64,000 nucleotides of DNA from Trachythela sp. YZ-2020 (taxonomy: Eukaryota > Cnidaria > Anthozoa > Malacalcyonacea > Clavulariidae), in assembly GCA_016169945.1 (NCBI GenBank), contig JADLSH010000036.1, forward strand, positions 661,436 through 725,435, in the 5' to 3' direction. The notes beneath the pieces are model-generated. The model saw nothing but the letters and a program-made list of their open reading frames with translations, was not told the DNA's origin and made no database searches. Positions 20,040-31,408 of the stretch are shown here, piece by piece; position 1 is the stretch's first letter, and each line of letters begins with the position of its first letter. Both the position numbers and the translations under genes were made by a program.

Positions 20040-21560
20040 ACAGTGGATCAAATAGAATCATCAGCTTCGAAACTGTTTCATCAATTCAATTGTCCACATG
20101 AACAGCTCTGCTGACCATGCAGTTAAAGAGTAAACCATACACCTTGCCACTGGAACGCTTGTCTGAAATTGGCCGAATAAGTATACAGCATTTGTACTCC
20201 ACGGTGGTGCTGGTAATGTTCCTATTATTTGACTTTCCAAATTCTTCTCCTTCCTACGGCAAGTGACACATTTTTCTCTAATTGCTCTAGCCATTTTGCG
20301 TAGTTTCAGGATGCAGAAGCGGGGTCGAATCTTGCTCATAGTGGTAGATATCCCGTTATGACCTCTACTGTGGACACGTTCCGCGTACAGACGAGACACT
20401 CGATGATCGTATGGCATCAGGATCAATTCTTGTTCATCGTAGCTAGGTTCAGACGATTTTGGGATTCTCCCACCAACCACGATGATTCCACCCTCTCTCT
20501 TTCGTGCGCAGAGTCGACTAAACTTTCCTTTCTCGAAATGATGCTGCAACGATTTTTGCGCCTCTTTAATCCAAAGAAGCTCAGCATTCTGTACATCTTG
20601 CGCCTCCAATGGCGCAGCAAGATTCTTCAATGAGGGTTTCGGGGTCTTGTTACTGACAGCTGCTATGCGAGCTGTCATCCGAAGCAAACGATAATAGCAA
20701 GAAAATCGTAGAACATTATTGGCGTGAGACAGTGAGAATCTCGACGTGGTTTCAATGACCATTACCGCTTTGGTTTCTTCAGGTAGTTGATCCAATGATA
20801 CAACATTTTTGATTGGCTATTCTGATTCATGCAGATGAAGAACATCAGGGCCTGCATGCCTGCCAAAGACTGTTCTCGTCAAGCTCACCCGGATCCTTCC
20901 CTCGCGTTACCCAGTCAGCGATGTTCAGTTTCCCTTCAACCCAATGCCAATCGCTTGGAGAAGTTCCCTCCTGAATCTGCCTATTCGCACTGCTGCATAG
21001 GTGTACCATACGAATCATACGAATCCTTCCGAATCATCGCTCTAACTATCTCCGAGTCCACGAAAAAATATTCTTTCTGAAAGTTTAGTCGAGATTCCCT
21101 CTTAATGAACGCACTAAGCCTGTTTGAAAGCAACGCTCCGTTCATCTCAGTTCTGACGATTGTCGTCTTCCGAATTGGCGTGACTCTGCTCTTTGCAGCT
21201 AGTAGATTGGCACCGAAAGCCTCATTTGCGAGCTGCCATCTTACATACGCACACGTACCATACGCCTGGTCAGATTCATCGCTGAACATCACGAGGGTTG
21301 GGTTTCCGATAACATCAACTGGTTTCTCACATCTTCTAAACGTGACCTTTTCCATGTTGAAAAGCTCCACGAAAAATTGCAGCAACTCTTCTCTTAACGA
21401 GGCAGGGATCGGATCGTCTCAACTCAGGTTCATTGATTCTCCAATCCATAATTTTCTCATAAGTATCTTTGCACGCACAGTGAATGGAGCAGACAATTTG
21501 TCCATGCCTATTGCTAAAATTAATCCATTAACAAGAAAGCACCCCCAATTAATTATACTG
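20040..21560 (-). pseudogene. Decayed BEL/Pao pol fragment (second element)
   Basis: Read downwards from 21560: LAIGMDKLSAPFTVRAKILM, a premature stop near 21424, then the RNase H region (MFSDESDQAYGTCAYVRW; VRTEMNGALL; FFVDSEIV) at 21385-20981, a frame change, a stretch ending near 20830, then 20795-20061 with ELLWIKEAQKSLQHHF, RLYAERVHSRGHNGIS, the integrase zinc pair CVTCRRKE and a truncated integrase core. Frameshifts near 20980, 20830 and 20150 and the missing LTRs show it is old. It is a different lineage from the element at 9.6-16.1 kb, because shared motifs are only moderately similar. Confidence 0.85.
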
Positions 21561-22399
21561 TATGTGCAAACACATTTAATATTTGATTACAATCCTGTTT
21601 ATGTGAAGGCCAGCCAGTAATGGCCTTGGTGTGATCTAGCTTTGTTATCTATTCGTGATTATTCTTAATCTTGTATTTACAGTGCTTACAACTCAGAGCT
21701 TATCTGCTTCAGTGAGATCATACCTCAACAGAACCTGAATCTCAGTATAACCCTGGCTAGTATTTTCTGTATATACATAGTGTATTCTAAATACAATGAC
21801 CCAGGCAGCCCAATGCCTAGGTTACCATATGTTTGTTAATACTTAAATCTAGCTGTTGTAGATGACATAACATATTTAATTCGAATTTTAAACTATATGA
21901 AACTTGCTCACAAAGTTCAATTTCATGTTGACATAGTGCTATGCCTTGGTGCTTTGTTTTGATGGGCAAGCAAGCCAGCCTGAACTTTCTCATGTACATT
22001 ACAGACTGATGAAAGTTGTCTTAATGGTAAAACAAGTACAGTATATACCCTTTGCCATGAGTAACAGCGTTTATACCACAGGAGACGATTCTGGCATACA
22101 AATTATTAGTGGGATATTAACACACTAGCTAGCAATGTGCCCTACATTAGTATTTTACTCTGTCTAACGCCAGTGATTTTACTCATCAGCGTACTGCCAG
22201 TTAATTGTTAAACATATTGATTATATGCACATCAAGTATAGCTAATAAAGTGGGCAAATGTATTCATGGTTCATATGTTTAATTATGTTGTGAAAAGCAT
22301 GTTGTAGTGTTTGGATAATGTGGTTAAGTTGGATCGATCTACCTGAAAAATACAAATATAAATAACTTTGACGTTTCAAGCGAAGGCCTTCGTCTGGAA
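21561..22399. other. No gene recognised
   Basis: AT-rich flank between the decayed pol and the inverted-repeat element. No motif is visible. Confidence 0.45.
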
Positions 22400-22407
22400 G
22401 TTAGTAG
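22400..22407 (+). other. 8-bp target site duplication (left) of element D
   Basis: GTTAGTAG lies directly before the left end. The same eight bases follow the right end at 24064-24071. Confidence 0.9.
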
Positions 22408-24063
22408 CACTGATCTAATAATAGACTGGATATAGCTTCTATAGGTGGCAAAAGTGAAGCACATTCTATATGCGAAAATCACTTCCGGGGACCACGGAGT
22501 GATATTGTTTTATCATATATGTTTAATCTTGATCAACAAGAGGTTTTCAATTCCCCCAAATGACCAAGCCTATATGGATATTTGTACATGTTTAATAATA
22601 GTACTTGTTTTGATTTATTATACTATAAAACTGGAAGCCTGCCCAGATATAGCCTTTTGTGGAGTGAATCTACGAAATTGATCTTAAATGCAGAGTGTGT
22701 TCTTCATTATTTTTTTAATATAAAAATTTGCTTAAAAGATATTGTTATCTAAACATTTGTTATTGTAAAAATAACCAGCATTGCCGCATTTGCCTGCTCC
22801 TGTTTAATGCCCCATTTATACACTTGAGCCTTGTTTCCATTTGGTTCAGCTGTCACGACCATGTCATGGTCACTGATGCAAAATAGTCTGGATCTGTCTT
22901 CATGTGTTTTGTCAGTTTGGGTGCTGTATGTATGCAATTTACTGATTGCAAAGATGTACTAACACCATGTTATATCAGCTCCCTTCTTGACATTGTCAAA
23001 ACAGCACAACTGATCATGGACACCAGGCTGACAAGGTGGATGGTAGAAAGGTTCGATACATGTGTATCAGCAAAATAGTGTGTAAGGAAAGAGTTATGAA
23101 CAGAAAAATACCACAACCTCAGTTGAATGTCAACCAGGGTTGGTTCAAGCTGGTCTGGGTTGAAAACAAATATCCAGACTCTATTTCAATTCCTAATGAG
23201 TGGGCCATTGACTTACAGGCATGGCAAGCCATCATTCAGGTCCTTTTATAAGTTGTATTTTTAACTTTGCGTTTATATTAACTTATCCGAGAGAGAATTT
23301 TACTACAACTTTAATATGGCAAATCTTGTCTCTGGGCATCCTTTACATATATTTCCTTCAATTATTCTTTATGTTTGTTCTTATATTTACTTAATTTATA
23401 GATATTTAATCATGAATACACTCTCGAATACACTCCACATTTTAAATCAATTTTGTGGCTCCTATTCAAAGTGCAACTGCTACATTAAGTAGATTTAATA
23501 CTCCACAAAAGGCTATATTTGGGTTGCCATCCAGTTTTAAGTATAATAAATGAAAACAAGTACTGTAAACAACTAAACATGTACCAAATCTATACAGACT
23601 GAAAAGTATATTTGTATTAAAAGGCTTGGTCATTTGGGGGAATTGAAACATATATGATAAAACGAAATGATTTACTTTCCTTTCAAGGTATTTTTGAGTA
23701 GAGTAGATCTTATTCTGCCTCCATATTTCGAAAGCAAACTAGAAATTGTCTTCTCATATGATTATTCCCGCTAGGTCAACTTTAAACGAACAGAAATGCC
23801 GATATTTTACAGCAATCTAGATATTTTTAGTTTTAAAAGCATTAACATAACATCTTTTATCCATGGTAGAACGATGAGGTTAGTACAAGATCGCGAAGTG
23901 TCTTAAATTTGCGAAAATTCACGTTCGTTCACCTTGTCCGCCATATATTTCTATACAAATTTGTATCACTCCGTGGTCCTCGGAAGTGATTTTCGCATAT
24001 ATAATGTGGCTTCACTTTTGCCACCTATATAGAAGCTATATCCAGTATACTATTAGATCAGTG
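22408..24063. mobile_element. Element D: 1.66-kb inverted-repeat transposon with 8-bp target duplication
   Basis: The ends are CACTGATCTAATA and TATTAGATCAGTG. The arms pair over about 105 bp at the tip (GCGAAAATCACTTCCG and ACCACGGAGTGATA shared). They pair again further in (CATTTGGGGGAATTGAAA and TATAGCCTTTTGTGGAGT as read from the right arm). The right arm holds about 290 extra bases between the two blocks. An 8-bp duplication fits hAT- or P-type transposases. No transposase is present, so it is non-autonomous. Interior frames at 22749-22937 (-) and 23036-23251 (+, GWFKLVWVENKYPDSISIPN) have no motif I recognise; the latter looks protein-like and could be captured sequence. Confidence 0.85.
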
Positions 24064-24071
24064 GTTAGTAG

Positions 24072-24278
24072 CCATATAGTGTTTGGACTCTAATTTATAC
24101 CAGAATGACAGAAAATACAAAGTCACTGCCACAATAGAAAAGTAACTTACTTACTTGTATCTTTAGTCTGCTGCTCGTTTTGTTTACATAATATAACAAG
24201 CAAGTTCAGCACTTCTTCCGGTTCCAATAACTTCCGGTCCACTCTTCCATTTAACGCTATAATTTTTCCTTATGTACA
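24072..24278. other. Spacer between elements D and the CACTG element
   Basis: Ordinary sequence with no gene visible. Confidence 0.4.
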
Positions 24279-25032
24279 CACTGAAAAAATAACATATGCA
24301 GTTTATAAATGAAAGCTTATGGCACTAATAACGGGATTGCTAATTATATAATTTGCTATTTTCTGGCCAGTAGAATTTCGAAAAAAAATTACCATGCTAG
24401 CCTTCTCGAGTCAAATATAACTATATTGAAAGCATAAAAGTCCCACTATTTGTACAGCTTGAACACAAGCGACGAGCGTTTTTAAAAAGCAGTGTTTATT
24501 GAAAAATAACACTATTTACCTTGAAATTCGTCCACCAAAAATAGAAGGCACCAATAAAGTTTTAGATTCAAGGGCAAAGACGACACGAAAACTTATGTTA
24601 TCGTCAAAAAGCCATATTTAACCCGCACAAGTAGTAAAAGTTTTCAAATCAACTCGAAAGCAGCTTGAAAAGACTTCACTTTTGGTCCGAATATCCCATA
24701 ATTCATTGTGACATGTTATTACTTACCAATAAACATTTGGTCGAAATGACCAAAAAAAAATTGGTAAGTCTTCCAAGTAGTTTTAAGCAATAAAAAATTG
24801 GTTAACTCAAACAATATTTATTTGGTAGCCATTTTCTCGCGCGCAGGCAATAACAGCAACCAATTTTAAATTGGTTAAAAATAACAACAATAAACATTTG
24901 GTCAAAATGACCAAAAGAATATTGGTTGAAACCACCAATTGAGTTTAACCAATAAAATATTGGTTGAATTAACCAATATTAATTGGTAGGCGAAAAAGAA
25001 ATTGGTAGTTTTAATAGAAATTTTTTACAGTG
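24279..25032. mobile_element. CACTG-ended element with ACCAAT/ATTGGT array (locus 2)
   Basis: Left end CACTGAAAAAATAA and right end TTTTTTACAGTG form a short, slightly imperfect inverted repeat. From about 24720 to 25010 the body repeats ACCAAT...ATTGGTT units about 24 bp apart, the same design as 17.2-18.0 kb. No coding sequence and no secure target duplication was found (only CA on both sides). Confidence 0.6.
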
Positions 25033-25631
25033 CAGGCGTTTACATTGTATGGATTAAGAGCTAAATATATAATAGTATTATACTACGATAATACATACGT
25101 AATATTGTATGATTAATAGCTTCGATGCTAACAGAACACATTTAGTGCTGTTTTACCAATCTTCGACTGCTAACGTGAATAACATGCTTATATATAAACC
25201 GTGCAAAACATAGCATTGTTAACAGCCACCATGTTAGCAGAAATGGTGTTCAAACAACTCCGGAGTGAGGGTGGTAAATGTTAACAACTTCGCAGTTGTG
25301 GTTGTAAATGTTCACAACTTTGGAGTTACGCCTTTAAATGTTGACAGTACACTAAACTTATGGACCAGGCTTTTGCCTACGCGTTTTTTTTCAAAACCTT
25401 ATTAAGTTATATTCGATAATGCGCCCGTCTTTTCTACATATGAAATTGTATTATTTTAAATATTATGTATCCGTATACGAATCTTGCAAATGGAGGCATG
25501 GATTTTACAGGATTTTTTAACAGTTAAGAGGATCCCGTTTCCAAAAAGAGGTAGGAAAATGGAGTTAAAGAGGACCTTCATTCGCTACTACAATTTTAGC
25601 ACTAACTGCAAGTGTAATAACATCGGCATAC
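25033..25631. other. Probable intron or flank downstream of the proline-rich exon
   Basis: A tandem-like triple (AACTCCGGAGT..., AACTTCGCAGTTG..., AACTTTGGAGTTACG), each followed by a (T)AAATGTT(A/C)A(C)A motif, lies at about 25254-25346, giving a period near 42 bp. No exon is recognised. Confidence 0.4.
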
Positions 25632-25931
25632 CTGTGCTCGAGGCCAACCATCGTTGAAAGAACCAACATTTGCATTGGTATCAGATTTCCCAGTTTTCGG
25701 CGACCATGGTGGTGGTAATTGTGATGGTGATGGTTGTGAAGTTAATTGCTGTGGTGGCGAGGGTGGTGATGATTGTTGTGTTGATGGTTGTGGTAGCGCT
25801 GACGATTGCCGTTTTGATGGTTTTGATCCAGATAGGGCTGGTGGAAATGGTGGTGATAGTTGTGGTGGTGGTTGTGGGATGGCTATCGCCCGAGCACTTC
25901 TGTCAATGCCAACGCGCCGTCGTTTTGGCAT
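25632..25931 (-). CDS. Proline-rich first exon candidate
   Basis: From ATG 25931 the frame reads MPKRRRVGIDRSARAIAIPQ, then about 60 residues rich in Pro, Ser and Gln (PPQLSPPFPPALSGSKPSKR), and ends NVGSFNDGWPRAQ at a consensus donor CACAG|GTATGC (25632/25631). The basic start could be a nuclear localisation signal. The surrounding 25.88-26.05 kb is rich in CpG, unlike its neighbours, as expected of a promoter. The codon mix is not low-complexity enough to be repeat alone. I do not recognise the protein, and no second exon was found. The opposite strand is also open (Gly/Asp/Cys-rich), which is a shadow. Confidence 0.45.
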
Positions 25932-26657
25932 TTGTTCTTCTTCCAGGTCGTTGTTGGTTCTTTTTGCTAAATGGCCGGTTAAGTAGAAAGCTAGTACGCA
26001 TCATAACTTCCCTCGCTAACGGCGCGAAGCGCGGTTCGAGGGTTCTTATTGCGAACATAGGATATGTGAGAACATAGCGGAATGCAACTCCTCCACCATT
26101 ATGTCATGGACGTTGGATGGTTTTCTATGTTATGTGTGTGCGCGAGTAAAAGTCGAGAGAAAACTGGTAACTAGCAACCTCGTGATTGGCTAAAACCAGT
26201 GGCTAAGACAAATAATTTGTTCTCCAAACTACGTCAGAAATTAAATTTAACTGCATTTGCAAACTTTTTTCGAAAACGTCATGTTTAAAAATAGAATGTT
26301 GAAAAAACAGCAAAAGCGTTTTATGAAAATTTCGAAACGTTTTGCGAAACGTCTGTGGTTGAGTTTTACACTAAATCAAAGCTAAAAGAGTACATAATAA
26401 CACACCTACTTTTATAGTTTAGCAATTGAACCTTTTATAGTGAAATGTACTAATCATATTACTATGCTATCATCTTCAGAAATACACAGTGACAGTGTTC
26501 TGTGCTAATACCACGGTTACAGAGATTGACTGAATACGTCATGTTTCAATTATAGCTTTTAGGAAGTATATTTGCTTGGTGAAAATTTCGAATGGCGACG
26601 GGATTCTGCACGCATGTATATGCTAGTCAAAATAGGTTATTAAGTCGTTCGTGTTCT

Positions 26658-26658
<1 letters not shown>
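25932..26658. other. CpG-richer upstream region, then AT-rich flank
   Basis: Around 25.98-26.05 kb there is a CpG-rich stretch (GGCGCGAAGCGCGG) suited to a promoter for the minus-strand exon above. The remainder is AT-rich and holds nothing I can name. Confidence 0.35.
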
Positions 26659-26691
<33 letters not shown>

Positions 26692-26692
26692 G
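26659..26692 (+). repeat. (GATA)n microsatellite at the LINE 3' end
   Basis: About eight ATAG units. On the minus strand they follow the LINE sequence as (CTAT)n after an ATAAACC-like end. Microsatellite tails are normal for several non-LTR clades, so this is probably the element's own 3' tail. Confidence 0.9.
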
Positions 26693-29425
26693 GTTTATTG
26701 TATAAAACATTGCAGCCCAAAAGCTGAATTAAGTTAAATATTACAATTCTAGCTCTAGCATGTACTAAAATACTTTACAAACGATAACTAATGTCTACTA
26801 ATAATCAATAGATTAATATGATACACTATATGATTTATTATAAAATTATAAAATATTCTAACAATACTACATTTTCAATGCGTTAAAGTTGATAAAACTG
26901 TTCTTGTAACGCTGTGTGTTAAAAGAGACATTAAACTTGCGATTGTTCCTCAAGTTAATATCATTATCATTATATGGAGGAAGTAGGCTGTGTAATTTAT
27001 GATCATTGTTAGTAACAATATCTTTGAACAGTTTTTCTGTCAGTTCTTGTCTTCTGTCATTCAGTGTTTGAAGACCTGCAGTGGATAAGGCGTCGTTGTA
27101 TGATACCCAAGGGAAAATGATTCTCATGGCTCTTTTTTGTATCATCTCTAAGTCATGTGATAAATACTTTGTCAGGCTGTCGTGAAACACCGGACACGCG
27201 TACTCGGTAATAGGTCTGATACAGGTGGTGTAAAACTGGATAAGTTCTCTTGTATCCAAATGTGATCTTTTCAGCTGTGATAGGAAATACAGTCTCTTCC
27301 TTGCTTTCTTAATAATTTCAGACACATGTTCGTTCCACTTGAGATCGTGTGAAATAATTAAACCCAGTATCTTCGCGCAGTTTACTACCTCCAAGGGAAT
27401 ATCATTAATTTTGATTGGCTCAAAATATGTACTCGATTTACTAAAACCTACCCGCAACTCTTTGCATTTACTTTGATTCAGTTGGAATTTATTGGCCAAT
27501 GCTTGTTCGGTCAAGTCATCAACGGAATCTTGAATTGAGCTTGCACTTCCTTTCTCGACAGTTTCAGCCATACTCGTATCGTCCACATATTTCCACATTT
27601 CAGAAGCAGCAATTTCCCAGTCATTGATCATGACTACGAATAGCCAAGGACCTAGTTTTGTTCCCTGGGGAACTCCTGCCGGTACTGATTCCCACTCTGA
27701 ATAACAGTCCTGACTGAGTTTAACTCTTTGCTTTCTACACGACAAGAAGTCTGTGATCCACATAATGATATGTTGGGGTATGTCATAGGTTGCCAACTTG
27801 CTAAGGAGTAGATGATGATCAATCAGGTCAAAGGCTTTCTTGAAGTCGAACAACACAATTCTAGTCGTTGCACCGTTTCCATCTGTTGAACCATTCCACG
27901 AATGAAGCATGCTTACGAGGGCTTGAGTAGTACTTGATTTAGGGACTGTACCGTATTGGTTAGAATCGATTCTCTGAAGCACGGCAGGTTTAACAAACAT
28001 ACTAACGACATAGTCTTCGGCGATTTTAGATATAATTGGTGTTAGAGATATTGGGCGCAAATGTTTATTCACGTCTCTTATTGGTTTCTCTTTTGGGATT
28101 GGAATAATATTCGCCTGCTTCCATGACTGGGGAACATGCGCTTCATTAAAGGTACTGTTCAAAATATCTGATATAGGAGAAGCTAGAATATCTGCGTTTT
28201 CCTTAAGCACCCAACTAGGGATGCCATCGGGTCCACCTGCCTTACTTGGATTTAGCGTTGCCAGTTTCTTAAAAACAGAAAATTCGGTAATTCGAAAATC
28301 AAGTGATTCCCCGTTAATTGCGATTTGCGGATTGGTTGAAGGTAAAGGATTGAAATTGTTCATAGGTGTAAGAAACGCCTGGTTAATTAGGTTAGCGAGA
28401 TTGTAAGGGCTGGAAGATGCTGAATCAGGAAAGTTCTCGATGTTACTCAACTTTGCAATCGTGTCCTCACGTCCTGACACCTGCTCTGACATGCCACACA
28501 AGCGTTTTACTTCTTTCCACCATGTTGCTGGCGCACAGGATCTTAAATGCTTAACCTTTTCCTCGTAGAATTTGGCACGCAATGATTTTCTTTCGCGGTT
28601 CACCTGGTTTCTTAGACTTCTAAAAGTCATTAGGTCGCCATTTGCTAAGGCTTTCTGACGACGGCGAATTAGACTACGGAACGCCTGGGTCATCCAGGGC
28701 GGTTCATTAGATACCTTAACTTTTGATTTAATAGGCAACAGAGCATCTATGCCAGTCTTAACGATCAATTCCAGCATTTCAACCTTATTTTCACATGAGT
28801 TTTGTCCATTAATTAATGTATTTACATCCACTTCCTCCAGATATTTCCTTAGAGCCAAACGTTTGGTAGGTCTTAGGTCCCGTGATTTTGTACGAATTGC
28901 TGGTTTGGGGAACAGTGAACGTGCAAGAGGCTGAACCTCTATGCTGGCATGGTCGGAGAGGCCAAAGATGGCAGTTTGTTTGGATCCCCATAAACTGTCC
29001 ATATTCGTCAGGATTAGATCGAGGGTGTTTCGACCACGTGTAGGGAATTTGATTATTTGCTTTAATTTAAAACCATTTCGAAGTCTAGAAGTATTTAGCT
29101 TATTAAAGTCTCCGAGTAAGATTATACCACAGTTAGGAAATTCCGCTTCAATTATAGTTAGGCATTCGTACAAATAATTTATCATGGACAAGTTATCTGC
29201 TCCTGGCGGATGGTATACAGTACATAGAATAATGTTCGAAATTCCTCTTGGGAGACGAGGCGGGCTAAGTACCAACCAGATTGCTTCAAAATTTATATCA
29301 GACAGATTTTCCAAAACCTTATATCTAATTGTTCGCCGTACGTAAACACATATACCTCCGTGCTGGCCTTCGACTCGGTCTCGCCTTACTATGTTAAAAT
29401 CAGGAATACAATATATATCAAGTGT
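26693..29425 (-). mobile_element. 5'-truncated non-LTR retrotransposon (CR1/Jockey-like)
   Basis: It runs from a 5' break near 29425 to the GATA tail. The break falls inside the endonuclease, the usual sign of incomplete target-primed reverse transcription, and adjoins a 21-bp minisatellite. The 3' untranslated part (26693-26866) is AT-rich. Apart from the missing 5' end it looks intact. Confidence 0.9.
26867..29425 (-). CDS. LINE ORF2: partial endonuclease and complete reverse transcriptase
   Basis: An open frame of over 815 codons. Numbered from the codon at 29314, it has the endonuclease LLGDFN (66-71) and LSDHASI (119-125). The reverse transcriptase follows with KAGGPDGIPSW (358-368), the catalytic Asp in FDFKKAFD (489-496), AGVPQGTKLGPWLF (546-559) and the YVDD box (576-579). 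Then comes a thumb and C-terminal region ending NFNALKM. Upstream of 29314 the frame stays open and reads IVRRDRVEGQHGGICVYVRR, still endonuclease. The N-terminal catalytic residues of the endonuclease are missing, so this copy could not move by itself. No frameshifts or stops were seen, which implies a fairly recent insertion. Confidence 0.93.
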   Translation of the reverse strand, partial: TLDIYCIPDFNIVRRDRVEGQHGGICVYVRRTIRYKVLENLSDINFEAIWLVLSPPRLPRGISNIILCTVYHPPGADNLSMINYLYECLTIIEAEFPNCGIILLGDFNKLNTSRLRNGFKLKQIIKFPTRGRNTLDLILTNMDSLWGSKQTAIFGLSDHASIEVQPLARSLFPKPAIRTKSRDLRPTKRLALRKYLEEVDVNTLINGQNSCENKVEMLELIVKTGIDALLPIKSKVKVSNEPPWMTQAFRSLIRRRQKALANGDLMTFRSLRNQVNRERKSLRAKFYEEKVKHLRSCAPATWWKEVKRLCGMSEQVSGREDTIAKLSNIENFPDSASSSPYNLANLINQAFLTPMNNFNPLPSTNPQIAINGESLDFRITEFSVFKKLATLNPSKAGGPDGIPSWVLKENADILASPISDILNSTFNEAHVPQSWKQANIIPIPKEKPIRDVNKHLRPISLTPIISKIAEDYVVSMFVKPAVLQRIDSNQYGTVPKSSTTQALVSMLHSWNGSTDGNGATTRIVLFDFKKAFDLIDHHLLLSKLATYDIPQHIIMWITDFLSCRKQRVKLSQDCYSEWESVPAGVPQGTKLGPWLFVVMINDWEIAASEMWKYVDDTSMAETVEKGSASSIQDSVDDLTEQALANKFQLNQSKCKELRVGFSKSSTYFEPIKINDIPLEVVNCAKILGLIISHDLKWNEHVSEIIKKARKRLYFLSQLKRSHLDTRELIQFYTTCIRPITEYACPVFHDSLTKYLSHDLEMIQKRAMRIIFPWVSYNDALSTAGLQTLNDRRQELTEKLFKDIVTNNDHKLHSLLPPYNDNDINLRNNRKFNVSFNTQRYKNSFINFNALKM

Positions 29426-29560
29426 CGTGTTTTAACAATCAAGTCGTTTGTGTTTGATATCAAGTGCCGTGTTTAAACAATCAAGTCGTTCGTTTTATAC
29501 ATCAAGTTATGTTGCATATTCTTGTATCAAGTTCATTGTCTTTTAGATCAAGTATTTCCA
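29423..29560 (+). repeat. 21-bp minisatellite, ATCAAGT units (left copy)
   Basis: ATCAAGT recurs every 21 bp (one gap of 25): ATCAAGTCGTTCGTTTTATAC is typical in form. About six units end near 29555. An inverted, closely similar set lies at 36480-36600 on the other side of the A-B-C block. Confidence 0.8.
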
Positions 29561-30062
29561 GTTTGACAAGTTTGGCGTGTGTTTTATACCAAGAAGAGAG
29601 AGCCGAGAGGATAGATTTTGATCAGGTCATGACACCAGGTGGGGGTTATAATGTGTGTACATGTGTGTACGGGGGGAATAGGCTCACCGGCAAAAACATA
29701 TACAATCTATATGAAGATTGATAGTTTCCCACTTTACGTCGTCCCTTTGCTTTAAATCCCGTCCGATGATGTTAGCTTATGTTTTGGACATGGACTAACT
29801 AGTTATTTTGCAATGGTTTTGGATGCAGATTGTACGGTTTGTGCTGAATTACTGCTGAAAATACCGCGCGGTAAAAGTTGTCTGAAATGATCACTTTGTC
29901 CGTTCGAGTCAACGGTTGCCGAAAATAAGTTTGTCCGCTTTGGCCTTGTGGATGGTTTTTTTAACTTAGAACTCTCTCGGAATAAGCCTTTCCAAAAGGA
30001 TGGAGAAATATTATGGCATACAATTCTATTATTCGCTCGGTTCATGCGGTGATATAAAGAAG

Positions 30063-30110
30063 GGATATTTAGGACACAGGATATTTAGGACACAGGATAT
30101 TTAGGACACG
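30063..30110 (+). repeat. Three tandem 16-bp units
   Basis: GGATATTTAGGACACA is repeated three times with no more than one change (30063-30078, 30079-30094, 30095-30110). Confidence 0.9.
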
Positions 30111-31119
30111 TGGAAAAAAGTCCAATATAACTAGCGTGAAACTTTAGTATAAAGAACCATATTTATCAAAAGGATTTCGCTATATTATTTGTTGTTCAAT
30201 CTCCCCACTCCTGTGAGCCCTAAGATTAATCCATGGGAATTGAAGATCAGAGTATGTTGAGAAAACCTCCATTGTTTGGTTGACTCAAATTGTAGGCACT
30301 CTCTGAGGTGACGGAGGCAAAAATGATAATCATACAACTGTAGGAACTGAATCTCTTGTACAGATGAAAAGCACATGCACTAACCACCATAGTCGGATCT
30401 ACTGGGGGGAGCAGGGGCATGCGCACTGCCCTAGAAAACGTCAGCGTCCCCAACAAAAAGTCAGCATCAACAAGTTCATACTGAAATTTTCACGAACTAT
30501 GTCATCTTTGACATAATTTGCGCTGGTAATGGAAGGGTGTACACCCCCGGAAAAAATCTGCACCCCCTCTATCAGATGAGCCTGGATCTGCCCCTGCTAA
30601 CCACACTGCCACTGACACACCAAATATCACTTAAATATGTTCCCATGCAGTCGATTTATCTTTTTGGCCCAGTTAATATAATCTTGGATTACCAGAATAA
30701 TATTCTATTTTACTTAAGTCTTCCAACACACATGACAAAATATTAAAAGGATACAGTTTGCTGAACTCATGCCAACAGCTTCTAAAAGTACTGTTTATTA
30801 AATCCTTTACGTCTTGTAAAAAGTCTTAAAGTTACGTCCTTACGTCTTGTAAAAGTATCAAACACATTTATGAAAGATTTTTATTCCTTTCAAATTTGAA
30901 GCAGTATTTACTATCGCCAGAAAGCCAAGAAAGACACAGTATCTCGATTGCCTCATTGCCCTGTTATGTCCCGTCTTTATATCACCACATAAATCAAGCG
31001 AATACTAGATTTGTATGCCAAAATAACTAAAACATTTCCTCATCCTTTTGGAAAGGCTTATTCCGAGAGAGTTCTAAGTTAAAGAAACCATCCACGAGGC
31101 CAAATTGACTCGAACCGAC

Positions 31120-31408
31120 CAGGGTTCGTACACCTTCATAATTTTAAAAATCCAGGACTTTCCAGGACGTTTTTCTGTCCTTTCCCAGGGTTTTTCAGGG
31201 GTATTTGAAACAAGACAAAAATACTTTTTCCAAGACGTCGCCAATTTATTGCATTTTTATGTTATTTAGATAAACATATTTAACACAAGTTCAGTTTTCC
31301 AGGGTTTTCCAAGGTTTAGTTTGAAATTTCAGGACTTTTCCAGGGTATTCCAGGATAATAAGAAAAATTCTGGACTTTCCAGGATTTCCGGGGTCCGTAC
31401 GAACCCTG
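31120..31408. mobile_element. hAT-like MITE (CAGGG ends) inside the right arm of element A
   Basis: The ends are CAGGGTTCGTAC and GTACGAACCCTG, a perfect 12-bp inverted repeat with the CAGGG tip of hAT elements. The inside is built of CCAGGA/TTTCCAGG motifs. It is 289 bp long with no coding. An 8-bp duplication is not clean, possibly decayed. Its absence from the left arm shows it landed after the arms formed. Confidence 0.8.

Noticed and set aside
25654..26077. Plus-strand Gly/Asp/Cys-rich and Val-rich frames
   Set aside because: They are antisense to the proline-rich exon and reflect its codon bias.
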